64,000 nt of DNA from Lactuca virosa (lineage: Eukaryota > Streptophyta > Magnoliopsida > Asterales > Asteraceae), in the NCBI GenBank assembly GCA_928212115.1, contig CAKMRJ010005745.1, positions 95,598,841-95,662,840 of the forward strand. The letters run 5' to 3'. The translations under genes were made by a program, and so were the position numbers. Shown one piece after another: positions 10,945 through 21,019 of the stretch. The notes beneath the pieces were generated by a model. It was not told the DNA's origin. It saw only the letters and a list, made by a program, of their open reading frames with translations, and ran no database searches. Numbering within the stretch: position 1 is the stretch's first letter; each line of letters starts with the position of its first letter.

Positions 10945-11349
10945 TATAAATCACCACTTATCAGGTGAGTTCATACCCCCACATTTTCCACGCTTTTTCA
11001 ATATTTTTAGGAGGGAATACAAGTAAAACACAAGAAATTTTGTGTTTTAAAATATAATTTCCTTATTATGTTTTACTTATCATTATTATGTATGAAAACA
11101 TGAAACTTGTTAAAAATCATGGAAAGGAACATATAAACTATAATAGGTATAGTTTATGGATCATATGAACTATTTTATAGAGTGCAGATTAAAACATGGA
11201 AATAAACTTATAAACTATAATAGGTATAGTTTATGGAACAAAGGACTCTTTTTACAAAACTACTTGTTATTTACAAAAAGATTTTCTACTTTATTACTAG
11301 TAAATTCGTTGAAGCAATTTGTGAGACGCCTTCATGTACTTATCTAAGT

Positions 11350-11545
11350 ACCCATTAAAGTCCTGACTTATAACCAGAGTCTCCTGGAGGGAGAGCGTGA
11401 GTTTGTGTATAGATCTATACGGGACTAACAATCCCGCACCAGAGCTGCTTGCAACAGCTAGGTCGGCAGACCGGTGGTGACAAACGTCATACCGATTCCG
11501 ACGCCTAACGAACGTCGTTTCAGGCCATCTTAGGTCATCAAGTAT
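11350..11545 (+). repeat. Conserved U5 block, copy in the inverted B LTR
   Basis: It contains CCAGAGTCTCCTGGAGGGAG, GTGTATAGATCTATACGGGA, CAATCCCGCACC and GGTGACAAACGTCATACCG. Nearly the reverse complement of 5340-5530. Confidence 0.7.
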
Positions 11546-11624
11546 GGTTATGATAACTCACAAGAAGAAAACAACGATATATTTACGTAGTAATATACTT
11601 TCCTTAAACAATCTTAAAGGATAT

Positions 11625-11815
11625 TCACTATATGATTACTCAGTATATACAATAGTGTTAGATAAAATTGAAGTCCGGTAGACAGTGGAATGTGTGATTT
11701 CCGCCTTACTTCTTGTTCCTTGTTTGGTTGTGGGCTTAGGGCAGATTCACCCATTCAACTGTCTGTTTGATCTCGGTTATATACAACTCGTATGTATTAA
11801 GTGATCATAGGAGGG
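11625..11815 (+). repeat. Dyad module copy 9
   Basis: Core TTCCGCCTTACTTCTTGTTC then CTTGTTTGGTTGTGGGCTTA, with arms CAGTATATACAA and GGTTATATACAACTCGTATG. Homologous to truncated copy 5. Confidence 0.65.
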
Positions 11816-12164
11816 TAGTATCGCCGTATCAGGTTTTCAGGGTAAACAAGTCTTTATTCAGTTTAACTTATCACCTAAACTAGATATCATTAAAATAAGT
11901 ATATTGATTATACTTGTGCTTTCGATCTTGGAACAACATAGACTACCAGTCGGTTTTATAGAAAATATAGGATTTTCTATGGTAAACATCGTTCGTTTAA
12001 GATAAACAGTTTTTGATAGAACTTTCTGAAAACAATAACATTTATTACCGAAAACAATGTTTCACAATAGAGTTAGTGAAACTAGAAACTTATCTATAAA
12101 AGGTTTAATATGTATTATTAAACTAGTATAACATGAAGGACCTTAAATGGTTAATTCTATAATT

Positions 12165-12345
12165 CCTTAGTTTATACATCAGAGTTATATATAATTAATA
12201 TCTGATAGACAGTGGAATGTGTGACTTCCGTCTCATTTCGTGTTCCTTGTTTGGTTGTAGGCTTAGGGCAGATTCACACATTTAACTGTCCATTCGATAT
12301 TAGATTATATATAGTTACTATAAACTAAGTGATTATAGAAGGAAC
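12165..12345 (+). repeat. Dyad module copy 10
   Basis: Arms TTAGTTTATACATC/TTATATATAATTA and ATTATATATAGTTA/TATAAACTAAG enclose the core TTCGTGTTCCTTGTTTGG. Confidence 0.7.
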
Positions 12346-12439
12346 TATTGTGGTTACCATTTATACAAAAAGGAAATATAAGACTTTCATAAGGAATATT
12401 TTCATCATATCTCAAAGAACTATTACAGTTAACTTTGTA

Positions 12440-12620
12440 AGCACCTGGTGAATACGTTAGGGTTATATACAATAAGGATCTAACAAATAATGGGATGTGT
12501 GACTTCCGCCTCATTTCCTGTTCCTTGTTTGATTGTAAGCTTATGGCAGATTCACACAATCGATTGTCTGTTTGATCTAGATTGCATATAACTTGTGTTC
12601 ATTATGTACTCATAGAAGGA
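12440..12620 (+). repeat. Dyad module copy 11
   Basis: Core CGCCTCATTTCCTGTTCC then TTGTTTGATTGTAAGC. The arms are more drifted than in copy 10. Copies 10 and 11 lie about 270 bp apart, which suggests local duplication. Confidence 0.6.
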
Positions 12621-13033
12621 ATTGTAAGAGTAATTTTTTTTACTTGTCATTCATCACATCAGAAAATATAAGATTTTCTGGAGGAACAGGCGAACTTTTC
12701 TAAAGAATTTAGAGTGTACTTTTTATAACAAAAATACTTATGAACCACCAACTTAAATGTTGATCTATACTTTCAAAATAACTTGTATTCTCAGGAAAAC
12801 TAGTAGATATGTATGTGCACTGGGATTCAGAAGATGGATCATAGTAGCTTCATGTCCTTGTTTTGTTATTTACTTTTGTAGTAAATCTTTTGTGAATTGA
12901 ATACAATGTAAACACTTTAATATTAATGCAATGGTTGTTGTTACTTTGATTACTATGATGCATGTGTTGTGATACTTATCATGAAGTCATCCACCCCCGG
13001 ACGTTTCCGTCGTTCCGGTTTGGGGGTGTGACA

Positions 13034-13689
13034 AAAAACAACCACCGCGAGCGTAGAACACAGGAACCACTTCAGGTACTAATGGCACACATCCCGCCTA
13101 TCGTCGGATGTCTCGCTGCCTCAGATGGAGATATCACATCCAGATCTGTTGCAGACAAATCTGTATGACGACACTGAAGTACTCACTATCTCTAACTCCC
13201 GTAAGAGGAACACACCTCACTACGCAGAAGACGAGATTGAGGCACTCTCGAGAAACCTACTCAACATCAGTTTCTCGAGCAGCGATCCCAGACCATCGAA
13301 CTGGGATCCACGAGACCAACTCCTTATATATGGATTCATTCGTAACACGAAAGTCCACCGAATATACATTGACAACGGTAGTTGCTCGGATATACTCTAT
13401 GAGCACTGTTTCCGGTAACTACCAGATGTGTGGAAGGAGGGGCTACATCCCCCAACCGGTGGACCATTGGTAGGATTCACCGGACATAGCTTATGGCCAC
13501 CAGGCACTATTTGGATGCCCTTCACGTTGGCCAGTCATGACGAGAGATACCGAATCACAAGAACAATCAAATTCTCCGTGATCCGGTACCCAACAGAACA
13601 TAATATCCTGATCGGACGATCGGCAATCTCCTTATTATGCCTCGTACCATCGACGATCCATGGCATCGTTAAATTGAGCACACGCCAGG
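13034..13689 (+). pseudogene. Tat-type gypsy protease region, part 1 of the split polyprotein
   Basis: Frame 13125-13418 has a retropepsin-type centre IYIDNGSCSDILY (Asp codon at 13371), the DNG-S form common in plant Tat elements. After a stop at 13419 the same frame resumes with GPLVGFTGHSLWPPGTI and YPTEHNILIGRSA, the second half of the protease. The expected gag upstream is missing because LTR sequence ends at 13033. The downstream part continues at 16372 after a solo LTR. The protease would process the Gag-Pol polyprotein. Broken by the stop and the insertion. Confidence 0.8.
13685..13689. repeat. Target-site duplication CCAGG (left; right copy 16367-16371)
   Basis: CCAGG occurs immediately before TGTAACATCCC and immediately after GTGTTACA. 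A 5-bp duplication is what retroviral-type integrases make. Confidence 0.85.
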
Positions 13690-14047
13690 TGTAACATCCC
13701 AAAAATACAGTCCAAAAATTTCATTTTTTTTATGATTAAATAACCATAATTATTCGACCGATTTCATAAAAAAACATAAATCTTAGTATCAAATTGGGTT
13801 TCTCATCAAAACTCATATCAACATATATCAGAGTGAAAACATTCCAAGCTAACCAAATGGTGTGTGCACTGCAATCATCCCGAGCTCCTCTTTTGAAAAC
13901 CGAAGTACCTGAAACCAAAACTGAAAACTGTACGCACGAACCTTAGTGAGTCTACCCAAACTACCACATACCATACACATAACATGCAACTAGGAGATAC
14001 GGGCCCCGCCCACTCTCATGGAGATTAGGGCCCTGCCCACACTCTGC

Positions 14048-14215
14048 TGTCTAGGAGATTCGGGCCCCGCCCACACTATGCTGTCTAGGAGATTCGGGCC
14101 CCACCCACACTCCGCTGTCTAGGAGATTTGGGCCCCGCCCACACTCCACTGTCTAGGAGATTCGAGCCCCGCCCACAGTCCGCTGTCTAGGATATTCGGG
14201 CCCCGCCCACAATCC
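14048..14215 (-). repeat. 34-bp tandem repeat in the solo LTR
   Basis: About five or six copies of a 34-bp unit built on CTGTCTAGGAGATTCGGGCC and CCGCCCACACTCCG. Single related units lie at 13997, 14303 and 14424. It occupies the same part of the LTR as the ATTCCAACCCGATGG repeats in the solo LTR at 34789. It is not a CRISPR array, since the units abut with no unique spacers. Confidence 0.8.
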
Positions 14216-15333
14216 ACTACTAACATGCATACAAGTATCACGCAGACAACAAGTATATCTACTCCTATGAAGCAGTCACATATCTACACTCAAATAATAC
14301 TACAAGATTCGGGCCCCGCCCACACTCACATACATAAACAAACACATACAAGTATCACACAGACAACAAGTATGGCAATCCAACAATCTGACTGATATAT
14401 ATACTCTGATAATAATGAGATACGGGCCCCGCCCACACTCAGCTACTAACATATCACATATACAGGCCGTCCTTGGTGCCTTAGACCCGTTCCTACTGAA
14501 GGAAAACTCACCTCACACTGCTGAAGTCCCGAGGACAAAACCCTAGCCGCTGGATGACAGATTCCCGAATCTGTCAACATCAAAATAACACCCACTTAAT
14601 AGTTAGGTCCCAACACATTTCCATAAGTCCATGCTTGGGGTAAAAGACTACTTTACGCCTAACTTAGCTTGATTCAAGCCCAAGGCCCAATCCAAAGGCC
14701 CAAAAGTCTAATAATGAACCAAAGCCCAACATATGGCCCAATTTTCCAAATTGGGCCCAAACCCCTACATGGTCTTACCTTAAGGCCCAACCATTTATTC
14801 TAGTCCAAACAGTTGGCAATCCAATGGTCCAATATCTCATAATCATCAAGGCCCAGTTATGGCACATCTATGGCCCAATTTTTCCCAATTGGCCCAAGCC
14901 TATCCAATGGGCCTTATCCTAAAGCCCAATCCAAATATTCTAGTCCATCTACTTGTTCTTGGATAGACCATCAATAGTCCAAACATCTAGGCCCAACAGG
15001 AAAGGCCCAACTCAAACCCAATACAATTAGGGTTTTTACATGAAATGATGATTAGGGTTAAGTGTTTCTTACTTAACCCATTAAGGACTTAATCCATTAA
15101 GTCCATCACTCTACTAGATAAGTCATACGATGTGATCGGGTGTAACTCATACTTCAATTCCAATGGCCCATAACGCGGGTCCCGATAGGTCTAAACCAAC
15201 AAACCCAAAATTAGGGTTTCTAAACCCTAATTAGGATTTCTAGCCCAATCACAAGCCAGCCCAGTCCAAGATTAAGTGTTTAGGTCCATTAGGGTTCCAC
15301 TAGGCCGGGCACCACCCACTGCCACCTCGGGCA

Positions 15334-15560
15334 GTGGTGGTCGGTGGCGGCTCACGGCGGCAACCACCACCTCACGACGGTGGTGGTGGTTTTTCCCTCA
15401 ATCCCTCCGCCAAAAATGCTAAAACAAGCCCCACTTTTCTACTAAAAACACTCACACACCATAACATACATGCACAACCACCACCATACGACGGCTGGTG
15501 GTGGCGAAGCGGCGGCAACCACCACCTCATGGTGGTGGCGGTGGGTTTCCGGCCAAATAA
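15334..15560. repeat. GGTGG/CCACC-rich segment with inverted copies
   Basis: GGCGGCAACCACCACCTCA occurs at 15356 and again near 15514, with CCACCACCATACGACGG between. The short ORFs on both strands here are products of this composition; I see no domain in them. Confidence 0.5.
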
Positions 15561-16371
15561 AGCACACGCACACAACCATTAGACTTGTTACAGCAGCCCA
15601 AGAACACTAACACGAGTAGAATCTAAGAAACATACCCGACATGACTGCCCTTGAGGTGGTAGCGGCGGTCGAAGTGGCAGCAGCATCGCACCATAGCTTG
15701 TTCGGAGCGGCGACGTTCGATGGCCCTAGCGACATCGACGGCATGGCTGAAGGCGGAGCAGAAGAAGGAGGAGGAGCGTCCAAGAACGCCATCAACACTG
15801 CCCTGACGTCGCTCAAGGTGGTTCCTTCGTCCGTGCATGGCGTCACCGACAGCAAAGTTACGACGGCATCTCGCTGGTGAGGCAGGGGGCGGCGGTCGTT
15901 CGGAACTCCATCTCGTCGGAATTCAAGAGGGAAAACGGGGTAGTGACGGCTAGTGAACTCGAGTGGTGGTTGCAATGGAATAGTAGGGTTAGGGTTTGTG
16001 AGAAACAAGGTGACGGGTAGATGACTGAAATGGAGCATCGGGTATAACCCACGTTTCTTTCAAAATTGAGCGCTTTTACAAGATCAGTCCCTCCTCATCA
16101 GATCTTCTTCAACTTTAATCCAACATTTACCCTTTAGCCCCTGATTCCCTAAATTCATTTCATTTTAGGTCTAAAACTTACCAAACAGCCCCTGCCTTCA
16201 TAAATATTTACAAACCACTCCGGAACTTTCACTTTTAACCCTCAACTTCTAACATAGTAGCAATTAACTCCTCGAGACCAACACCTTGCTATATCATCGT
16301 TGATTTTAGGGCTGCTATTCATTCATTAATTTGTCTATTTATTTATTTAATAAACGGGGTGTTACACCAGG

Positions 16372-17293
16372 GATCGACGACGGTCCTCACCACAAACACC
16401 AGGGCACAGCATTGCCACCAGATCATATCCGCCCCAGAACTCGTGCGCACGCCAAAGAAGTCTAAGGAGGGATGTTCCACCGAGCAACACCAGATAAATA
16501 TGGAATATCTTGAACAACTCATTCGAATCGATGCTCACTTATCAGATGATACCAGGGCACGGCTGGTAGCGCTCCTGAAGTAATACTCAACTGTCTTCTC
16601 CTGGAAACCGACAGATCTGACAGGCGTTGATCGACAGGTTATAGAACACATCCTTAATATCACGTCTGGAAGCAATCCAGTTAACCAAAAAAAGAGGGGC
16701 CAGGAGGCAGAACGAAACAAGGCCATAAACGCAGAGGTGGCCGATCTGGTGAACGTCGGCATCCTCAGGGAAGTCATGTTCCCAACATGGTTCGCAAATC
16801 CCGTCATGGTAAATAAAGTCAATAGGACATGGCGAATGTGCATTGATTATTCGGACCTTAAAAACGCCTGCCCAAAGGATTGTTATCCTCTCCCGGAATT
16901 GATCAGAAGGTCCAATCACTTGAAGGCTTTCAGCTCAAATGTTTCCTTGACGCATACAAGGGCTACCATCAAGTACAGATAATATGAGAGGAAGAAGCAA
17001 AAACTGCCTTCCACACCGAAAAGGGCACCTTCTGCTACACGAAAATACCGTTTGGACTCAAAAATACAGGTGCTACTTATCAAAGGCTCATGGACAAAGT
17101 ATTTACCGATCAAATTGGTAGGAATATCGACGTTTATTTCAATGACATGGTAGTAAAGAGCCGTAATGAAGAAGCATTACTCCACGATGTGGAAGAAACT
17201 TTCCAAACGATAGCCAAAGCGAAGATGAAGTTAAACCCAACTAAGTGCACTTTCGGAGTAGAGGAAGGCATCCAAGGAAGGAATTCTGCCTAA
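16372..17293 (+). pseudogene. Tat-type gypsy reverse transcriptase, part 2 of the split polyprotein
   Basis: Picks up after the solo LTR. 16501-16582 is the protease-RT linker. 16615-16915 carries ILREVMFPTWFANPVMVNK and WRMCIDYSDLKNACPKDCYP, RT motifs characteristic of the Tat lineage. After frame changes near 16915 and 16985, 17030-17285 holds IPFGLKNTGATYQRLMDKVF and the catalytic box as VYFNDMVVKS. The usual box is YVDDM, so the first catalytic Asp is Asn here (codon 17141-17143). Together with the frameshifts this RT is inactive. RT would copy element RNA into DNA in the particle. Confidence 0.85.
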
Positions 17294-17760
17294 TCCCACC
17301 AAAATCCAGGAGTTCCTCGAGTCGAAAACTCCTCACAACCTCAAGGGTGTGCAGGAGATCAACGGTAGGTTGAGGGCATTGGGAAGATTCATCACCGAAT
17401 CCACAGAAAAAGCACTCACCCTGTACCAAACACTCAAAGGGTGCATAGACAAAAAGCATTTCAAGTAGACAGAAAAAGCAGATGCGGCATTGCAACAACT
17501 GAAAGATTCCCTACGCCATCTACCGGCTCTCGCTTGCCCGCTGCCAGGGGGAAACACTACAAATATATCTATCAGCTTCCGAAGAAAGCTATCTCCTCTG
17601 TGTTAGCGGTGGAGAGGGAAGGCAAGAAGGTTCCCATCCATTTTGTTAGCAAGGCCCTACAAGGACCAGAGGTTGATTACCCAACCTTGGAAAAACAAGG
17701 TGGATGTTCTGACTAGTTATCCAATAAAGCAAGTGCTGCTAAGGCCGGAAAAGTCCGGAC
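17294..17760 (+). pseudogene. Tat-type RNase H (first, RT-linked) remnant
   Basis: A poorly conserved connection region, then 17560-17700 with YIYQLPKKAISSVLAVEREG and KVPIHFVSKALQGPEVDYPT, the conserved C-terminal part of the gypsy RNase H. The N-terminal catalytic part is scrambled by shifts between 17290 and 17540. RNase H would remove the RNA template during DNA synthesis. Confidence 0.75.
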
Positions 17761-18288
17761 GCCTAGCCAAGTGGGCCATAGAGTTAGGCGAACATGATAT
17801 CCATTATCATCACCGGACTAGCATCAAGGCCCAGGATCTTGCAGACTTCCTGGTTGAAATTCCAAATACCATTAAGGGAGTGGCGACGACAATCTACGTC
17901 TACCCACTCGAGCCTGAAGCTGGCAAAGAACTTTGGAAGCTATACACCGATGGCGCAACAAGCAAGGATGGTTCAGGCGCGGGCCTATTCCTGCAAAGCC
18001 CTAAGTGTGAAGAGATCACTTACGCGCTGTGATTCGACTTCTAAGTATCAAACAATGAGGCAAAGTACGAAGCGCTCTTAGCATGTCTGAGGCTAGCCAA
18101 GGAGGTTGGCGGAAAACAACTAGCGGTTCTCAGTGATTCGTTACTTGTCACAAACCAAATATACAGAACATACGAGGCTAAGGACCCTAGGATGCAGAAA
18201 TACCTAGACTCAGTCCGTATCTTAGCCAACACATTCAAAAGTTTTTCAAAAAAACAAATCTCCCAGGGGAAAAATGCAAGGGCGGACG
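17761..18288 (+). pseudogene. Second (archaeal-type) RNase H domain of the Tat element
   Basis: After GRLAKWAIELGEHDI comes a separate RNase H fold: LYTDGATSKDGSGAG (Asp codon 17949), NNEAKYEALLACLRLA (Glu, about 18056) and VLSDSLLVTNQIYRTYE (Asp, about 18134). A second RNase H behind the first is a known trait of plant Tat elements (Ogre/Retand type). A TGA at 18030 and a shift before 18050 break the frame, but all three acidic residues remain. The domain is cut at 18288 by copia element D and would continue at 30713. Confidence 0.8.
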
Positions 18289-19071
18289 TGTTGGGTTTTA
18301 GTATACTACAACATCCTATGGTGCACAAATAACCCTAAATGCTTTGGATCTATGTTTTCTATAACTATACATGTAATATTGTTTCCAAAGCATGAAGCCT
18401 ACAACTAGCATACAATTGACATAAACAACATAGAACTGAGTTATAGAATTACCTATTTGTTATAGCTTGTAGTTTTGGCCTTTAAGAACTTAGCACCTCA
18501 AATGTGATGCCTCAAATGGTTCACAAACACCATGAACAAAGGAGGAATTGAGAGAGAGGCTACTTAGCACACAAAATCATTTATCACTCTTGTTAGAATG
18601 CATCGGGCCGATTTTGGTGACTATGGGTTCCTTTTATAGTGTGGCAAAGTCTAGGGTTACATCGATGCAAACCCTAATTTACATGACCCTTCATATTACT
18701 TAGGATCCATGGGTTGAACCTCCATAGACTATCCACGGACTATCATATTGGTTTAGCCCATCCGAAATAACCATGGATCATTGGCCCACACTATAAGAAT
18801 CATTGATTTAGTTAATCAGTTCCCGTATATTTAATTAGTCTCTTTTGATCACTAAATTAATTCCAAATTAATTCTTGATCAATACTAATTAAATAATATG
18901 ATTTCATATTAATATATTAGAACTTATAAAATATTAATAAATCATAAATAACCTCTTCTCAAAAGTCCATCCTATCAAATTGCTCTGGTGAAGGCAACCC
19001 AAATGGACCATGCTACTCTCGGGTCAAGTACATACCAATTATAGTTATAGGCTTAGACACCTAATCCAACA
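18289..19071 (-). mobile_element. 3' LTR of copia element D
   Basis: 783 bp; on the minus strand it starts TGTTGGATTAGGTGTC at 19071 and ends AAAACCCAACA at 18289. It has a minus TATA box at 18638-18632. By eye it differs from the 5' LTR at a few dozen positions, so D is not recent. Confidence 0.85.
18632..18638 (-). promoter_or_regulatory. TATA box in LTR of D
   Basis: Minus-strand TATAAAA followed by GGAACCC. The other D LTR has the same box near 30280. Confidence 0.55.
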
Positions 19072-19084
19072 GTCTCCTACTTGG
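19072..19084 (-). other. Polypurine tract of copia D
   Basis: The minus strand reads CAAGTAGGAGAC immediately before the LTR start TGTTGGAT. The homologous sites in F and G read AAGTGGGAGAC. Confidence 0.7.
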
Positions 19085-20741
19085 ATAAGTCTAATAACTA
19101 TTATTGCAAGTACGACTTCATACCCCGACTAGCAATCGTAGCTCTTAAAAGCCGTTGTGGAACTCTGACCTAGTCAATGACGTGTCCATTAGATAAGGGA
19201 TCATATATTCCTCCATTATGCAAGATATCATATGGATTGAGTCATGGATTATAATCATTCTCTCTGTCCATTTGTTGTTTCCCAATTTCCGATTTATGAC
19301 GATTGACTAATTGAACAAATCAAATCAATCGAGGCTTGGCCAAGCACTTAGTGTGTCATCATTAAATCATCGAGGGGCCCACAGATATCACTTTTATCCC
19401 TCTAAGGGTAAAAGGAATGGATAAACTTCGAATCATATGCTTGCTATATTTACTCATCAAATCACACATAACAATGCGTTTTATAACACCAAGTTACTGG
19501 TGCGTTTACGCGTCATCAATGTGCAACCGATTTGTAAGCTACAACTCACGCGTCTCTGTTTTAAGAATATAAGATATTATCGTCTCACAATCACTCGTGA
19601 TAAAATCCATGAAGTGATTTAGATGAGCATGGGTTTAATCCAATACTCGAATCTTATTCCAGGAGTACTCATGAATACTGCAGCAAACTTGTGTTATGTT
19701 TAAAACACCTATACAATCTACAGTCAGATTCATGACAGTCTTGCCTCAATACCTACTTCCAAAGTATGATCGACTGTTGATAGTTTGAATAATCTTATTA
19801 CTCTGGAAGTCAAAACATGAAAAGTGAAACACAAGAATAATTGAATCCAATATGGTCTTAGATCTTATGAATATAAATAAAACACCTTTTATTTAATCAC
19901 CATATTGATTACACATTATTCATTGTATAATGTTTCGATTAATCAACTTAATACTTGAATTAGAACAATAGTTATCCCATGCTCCAAGCATGCACACTAT
20001 GTTTACCTATGGTCCTTACTTTGTGAACTAGATCAATTGTAACCATTTCCAATGATACTCATTTCTTAATCCTAATCCTTATAGTAAGTGTAAGAATACC
20101 AAATTATTGCCATTTACTATAATCTGCTAGATTTGAAACTTAAATGCAATAATCTTTTTGTAATGTCAATGCGCAAAGGTCACAAAGACTATGCCAATGA
20201 TATTACAAAGTATTCCCTTTGGACATTGGTTACTGGACCAATTCCATGGAAGCGAAGTCTCATATTCAAAGTACATTCCTTTGAACATCCTTCTTGCATT
20301 AAGATTTCTAATCTTACACAGATTTTATGATTAACTTCCACCTATGGAACATTTCCATAATTCCATATGACTAACACTTCTGAACAAGAGTTACCTCTTC
20401 TCAGAACTTGTCAATATGGACCTTCCAAAACTTATACTATACTTCCAACTGTCCATAAGCAAATAATCTTTGGTAAACCTCAGATTGTCCTCGACAATTG
20501 CTTAACCATTTTAGTCCTATCTCGTTCTAGTCCCTTTTCCCTCTTAATGTCCTAGGCATTTGGATAAGTAGAACAGATTAATGTTATAACATATGTAATC
20601 GATCCTATACCCGAAGCATATGAGATACGATACATAATGTCTTACATAAAGACGTGATACTTTACCAATCTCTTACTATAACATTTCCATATATAGAATT
20701 TCCTTATGTCGAATCTTTTCAACATAACATTCATATATATA
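19085..20741 (-). mobile_element. Copia D 3' internal region, non-coding
   Basis: About 1.65 kb with no convincing ORF. It is closely related to 51993-53700 (element F) and, inverted, to 43200-44935 (element G), including CATGCTCCAAGCATGCACAC. Conservation between copies despite no coding capacity suggests cis-acting function or simple common descent. Confidence 0.65.
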
Positions 20742-21019
20742 TCTTACTATATAATTATACAAACCATACTATTTCTAAAAATAGATTTAAGACGTATAAA
20801 CCATTAAGCTTATACTACAAATAACCAAGCCAATCTTATCTCATTCCTTAATTCCCGTTTCATTCAAAATTTCAAAAAATTACAAAAATGGAAATTGTCC
20901 ACTTTCCCCCCATGGTATTATCTCAAGCTAAACCAACATTTCTCAAAAATGGAATTTTCCTTGTCCTTCGTATCTTCCCCTATTATGTAGCTTATATTGA
21001 CCTGGTATTCTTCAAAACC

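Larger units (their letters stand above)
10681..13033. repeat. Large inverted-repeat structure (arms about 265-285 bp)
   Basis: Positions 10681-10960 and 12760-13033 are inverted copies, starting TGTCACACCCC and ending GGGGTGTGACA, so the segment looks like a 2.35 kb TIR element. The PBS beside 10681 and homology of the arms to LTR ends show it is instead two LTR pieces in opposite orientation. No transposase is present. Confidence 0.75.
10945..13033 (+). mobile_element. U5 portion of a B-type LTR, inverted relative to element B
   Basis: It begins at ATCACCACTTATCAGG (same start as the minus-strand block ending near 5950), includes GGTGAGTTCATACCCC, the conserved U5 block and dyad modules 9-11, and ends GGGGGTGTGACA directly against Tat coding sequence at 13034. 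With the U3-R part at 7035-5950 it would give a full LTR of about 3.2 kb, close to the 3.35 kb of LTR A. Confidence 0.75.
13690..16366 (-). mobile_element. Gypsy solo LTR inserted in the Tat protease region
   Basis: 2677 bp with inverted ends (TGTAACATCCC...GGGGTGTTACA) and a 5-bp CCAGG duplication. No PBS, PPT or internal coding region is present, so it is a solo LTR left by LTR-LTR recombination. Orientation is minus: the reverse complement of 14460-14515 (GGTGAG, TCTAAGGCACCAAGG) matches 35815-35860 in the plus-strand solo LTR at 34789. U3 is unusual in holding GC-rich (GGTGGTGGC)n-like tracts near 15340-15560 and a 143-residue minus ORF (16038-15607) with no recognisable domain. Confidence 0.85.

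Noticed and set aside
10681..13033. A DNA transposon with long terminal inverted repeats
   Set aside because: The left end sits beside a tRNA-Met primer-binding site and both arms are LTR ends; there is no transposase and no target-site duplication.
13990..14440. CRISPR-like array of GGGCCCCGCCCACAC repeats
   Set aside because: Units abut in tandem without unique spacers, and the array lies inside a plant solo LTR.
15607..16038. A 143-codon minus ORF as a host gene
   Set aside because: It lies within the U3 side of a solo LTR, has no recognisable domain and is Ala/Pro/Ser-biased by base composition.
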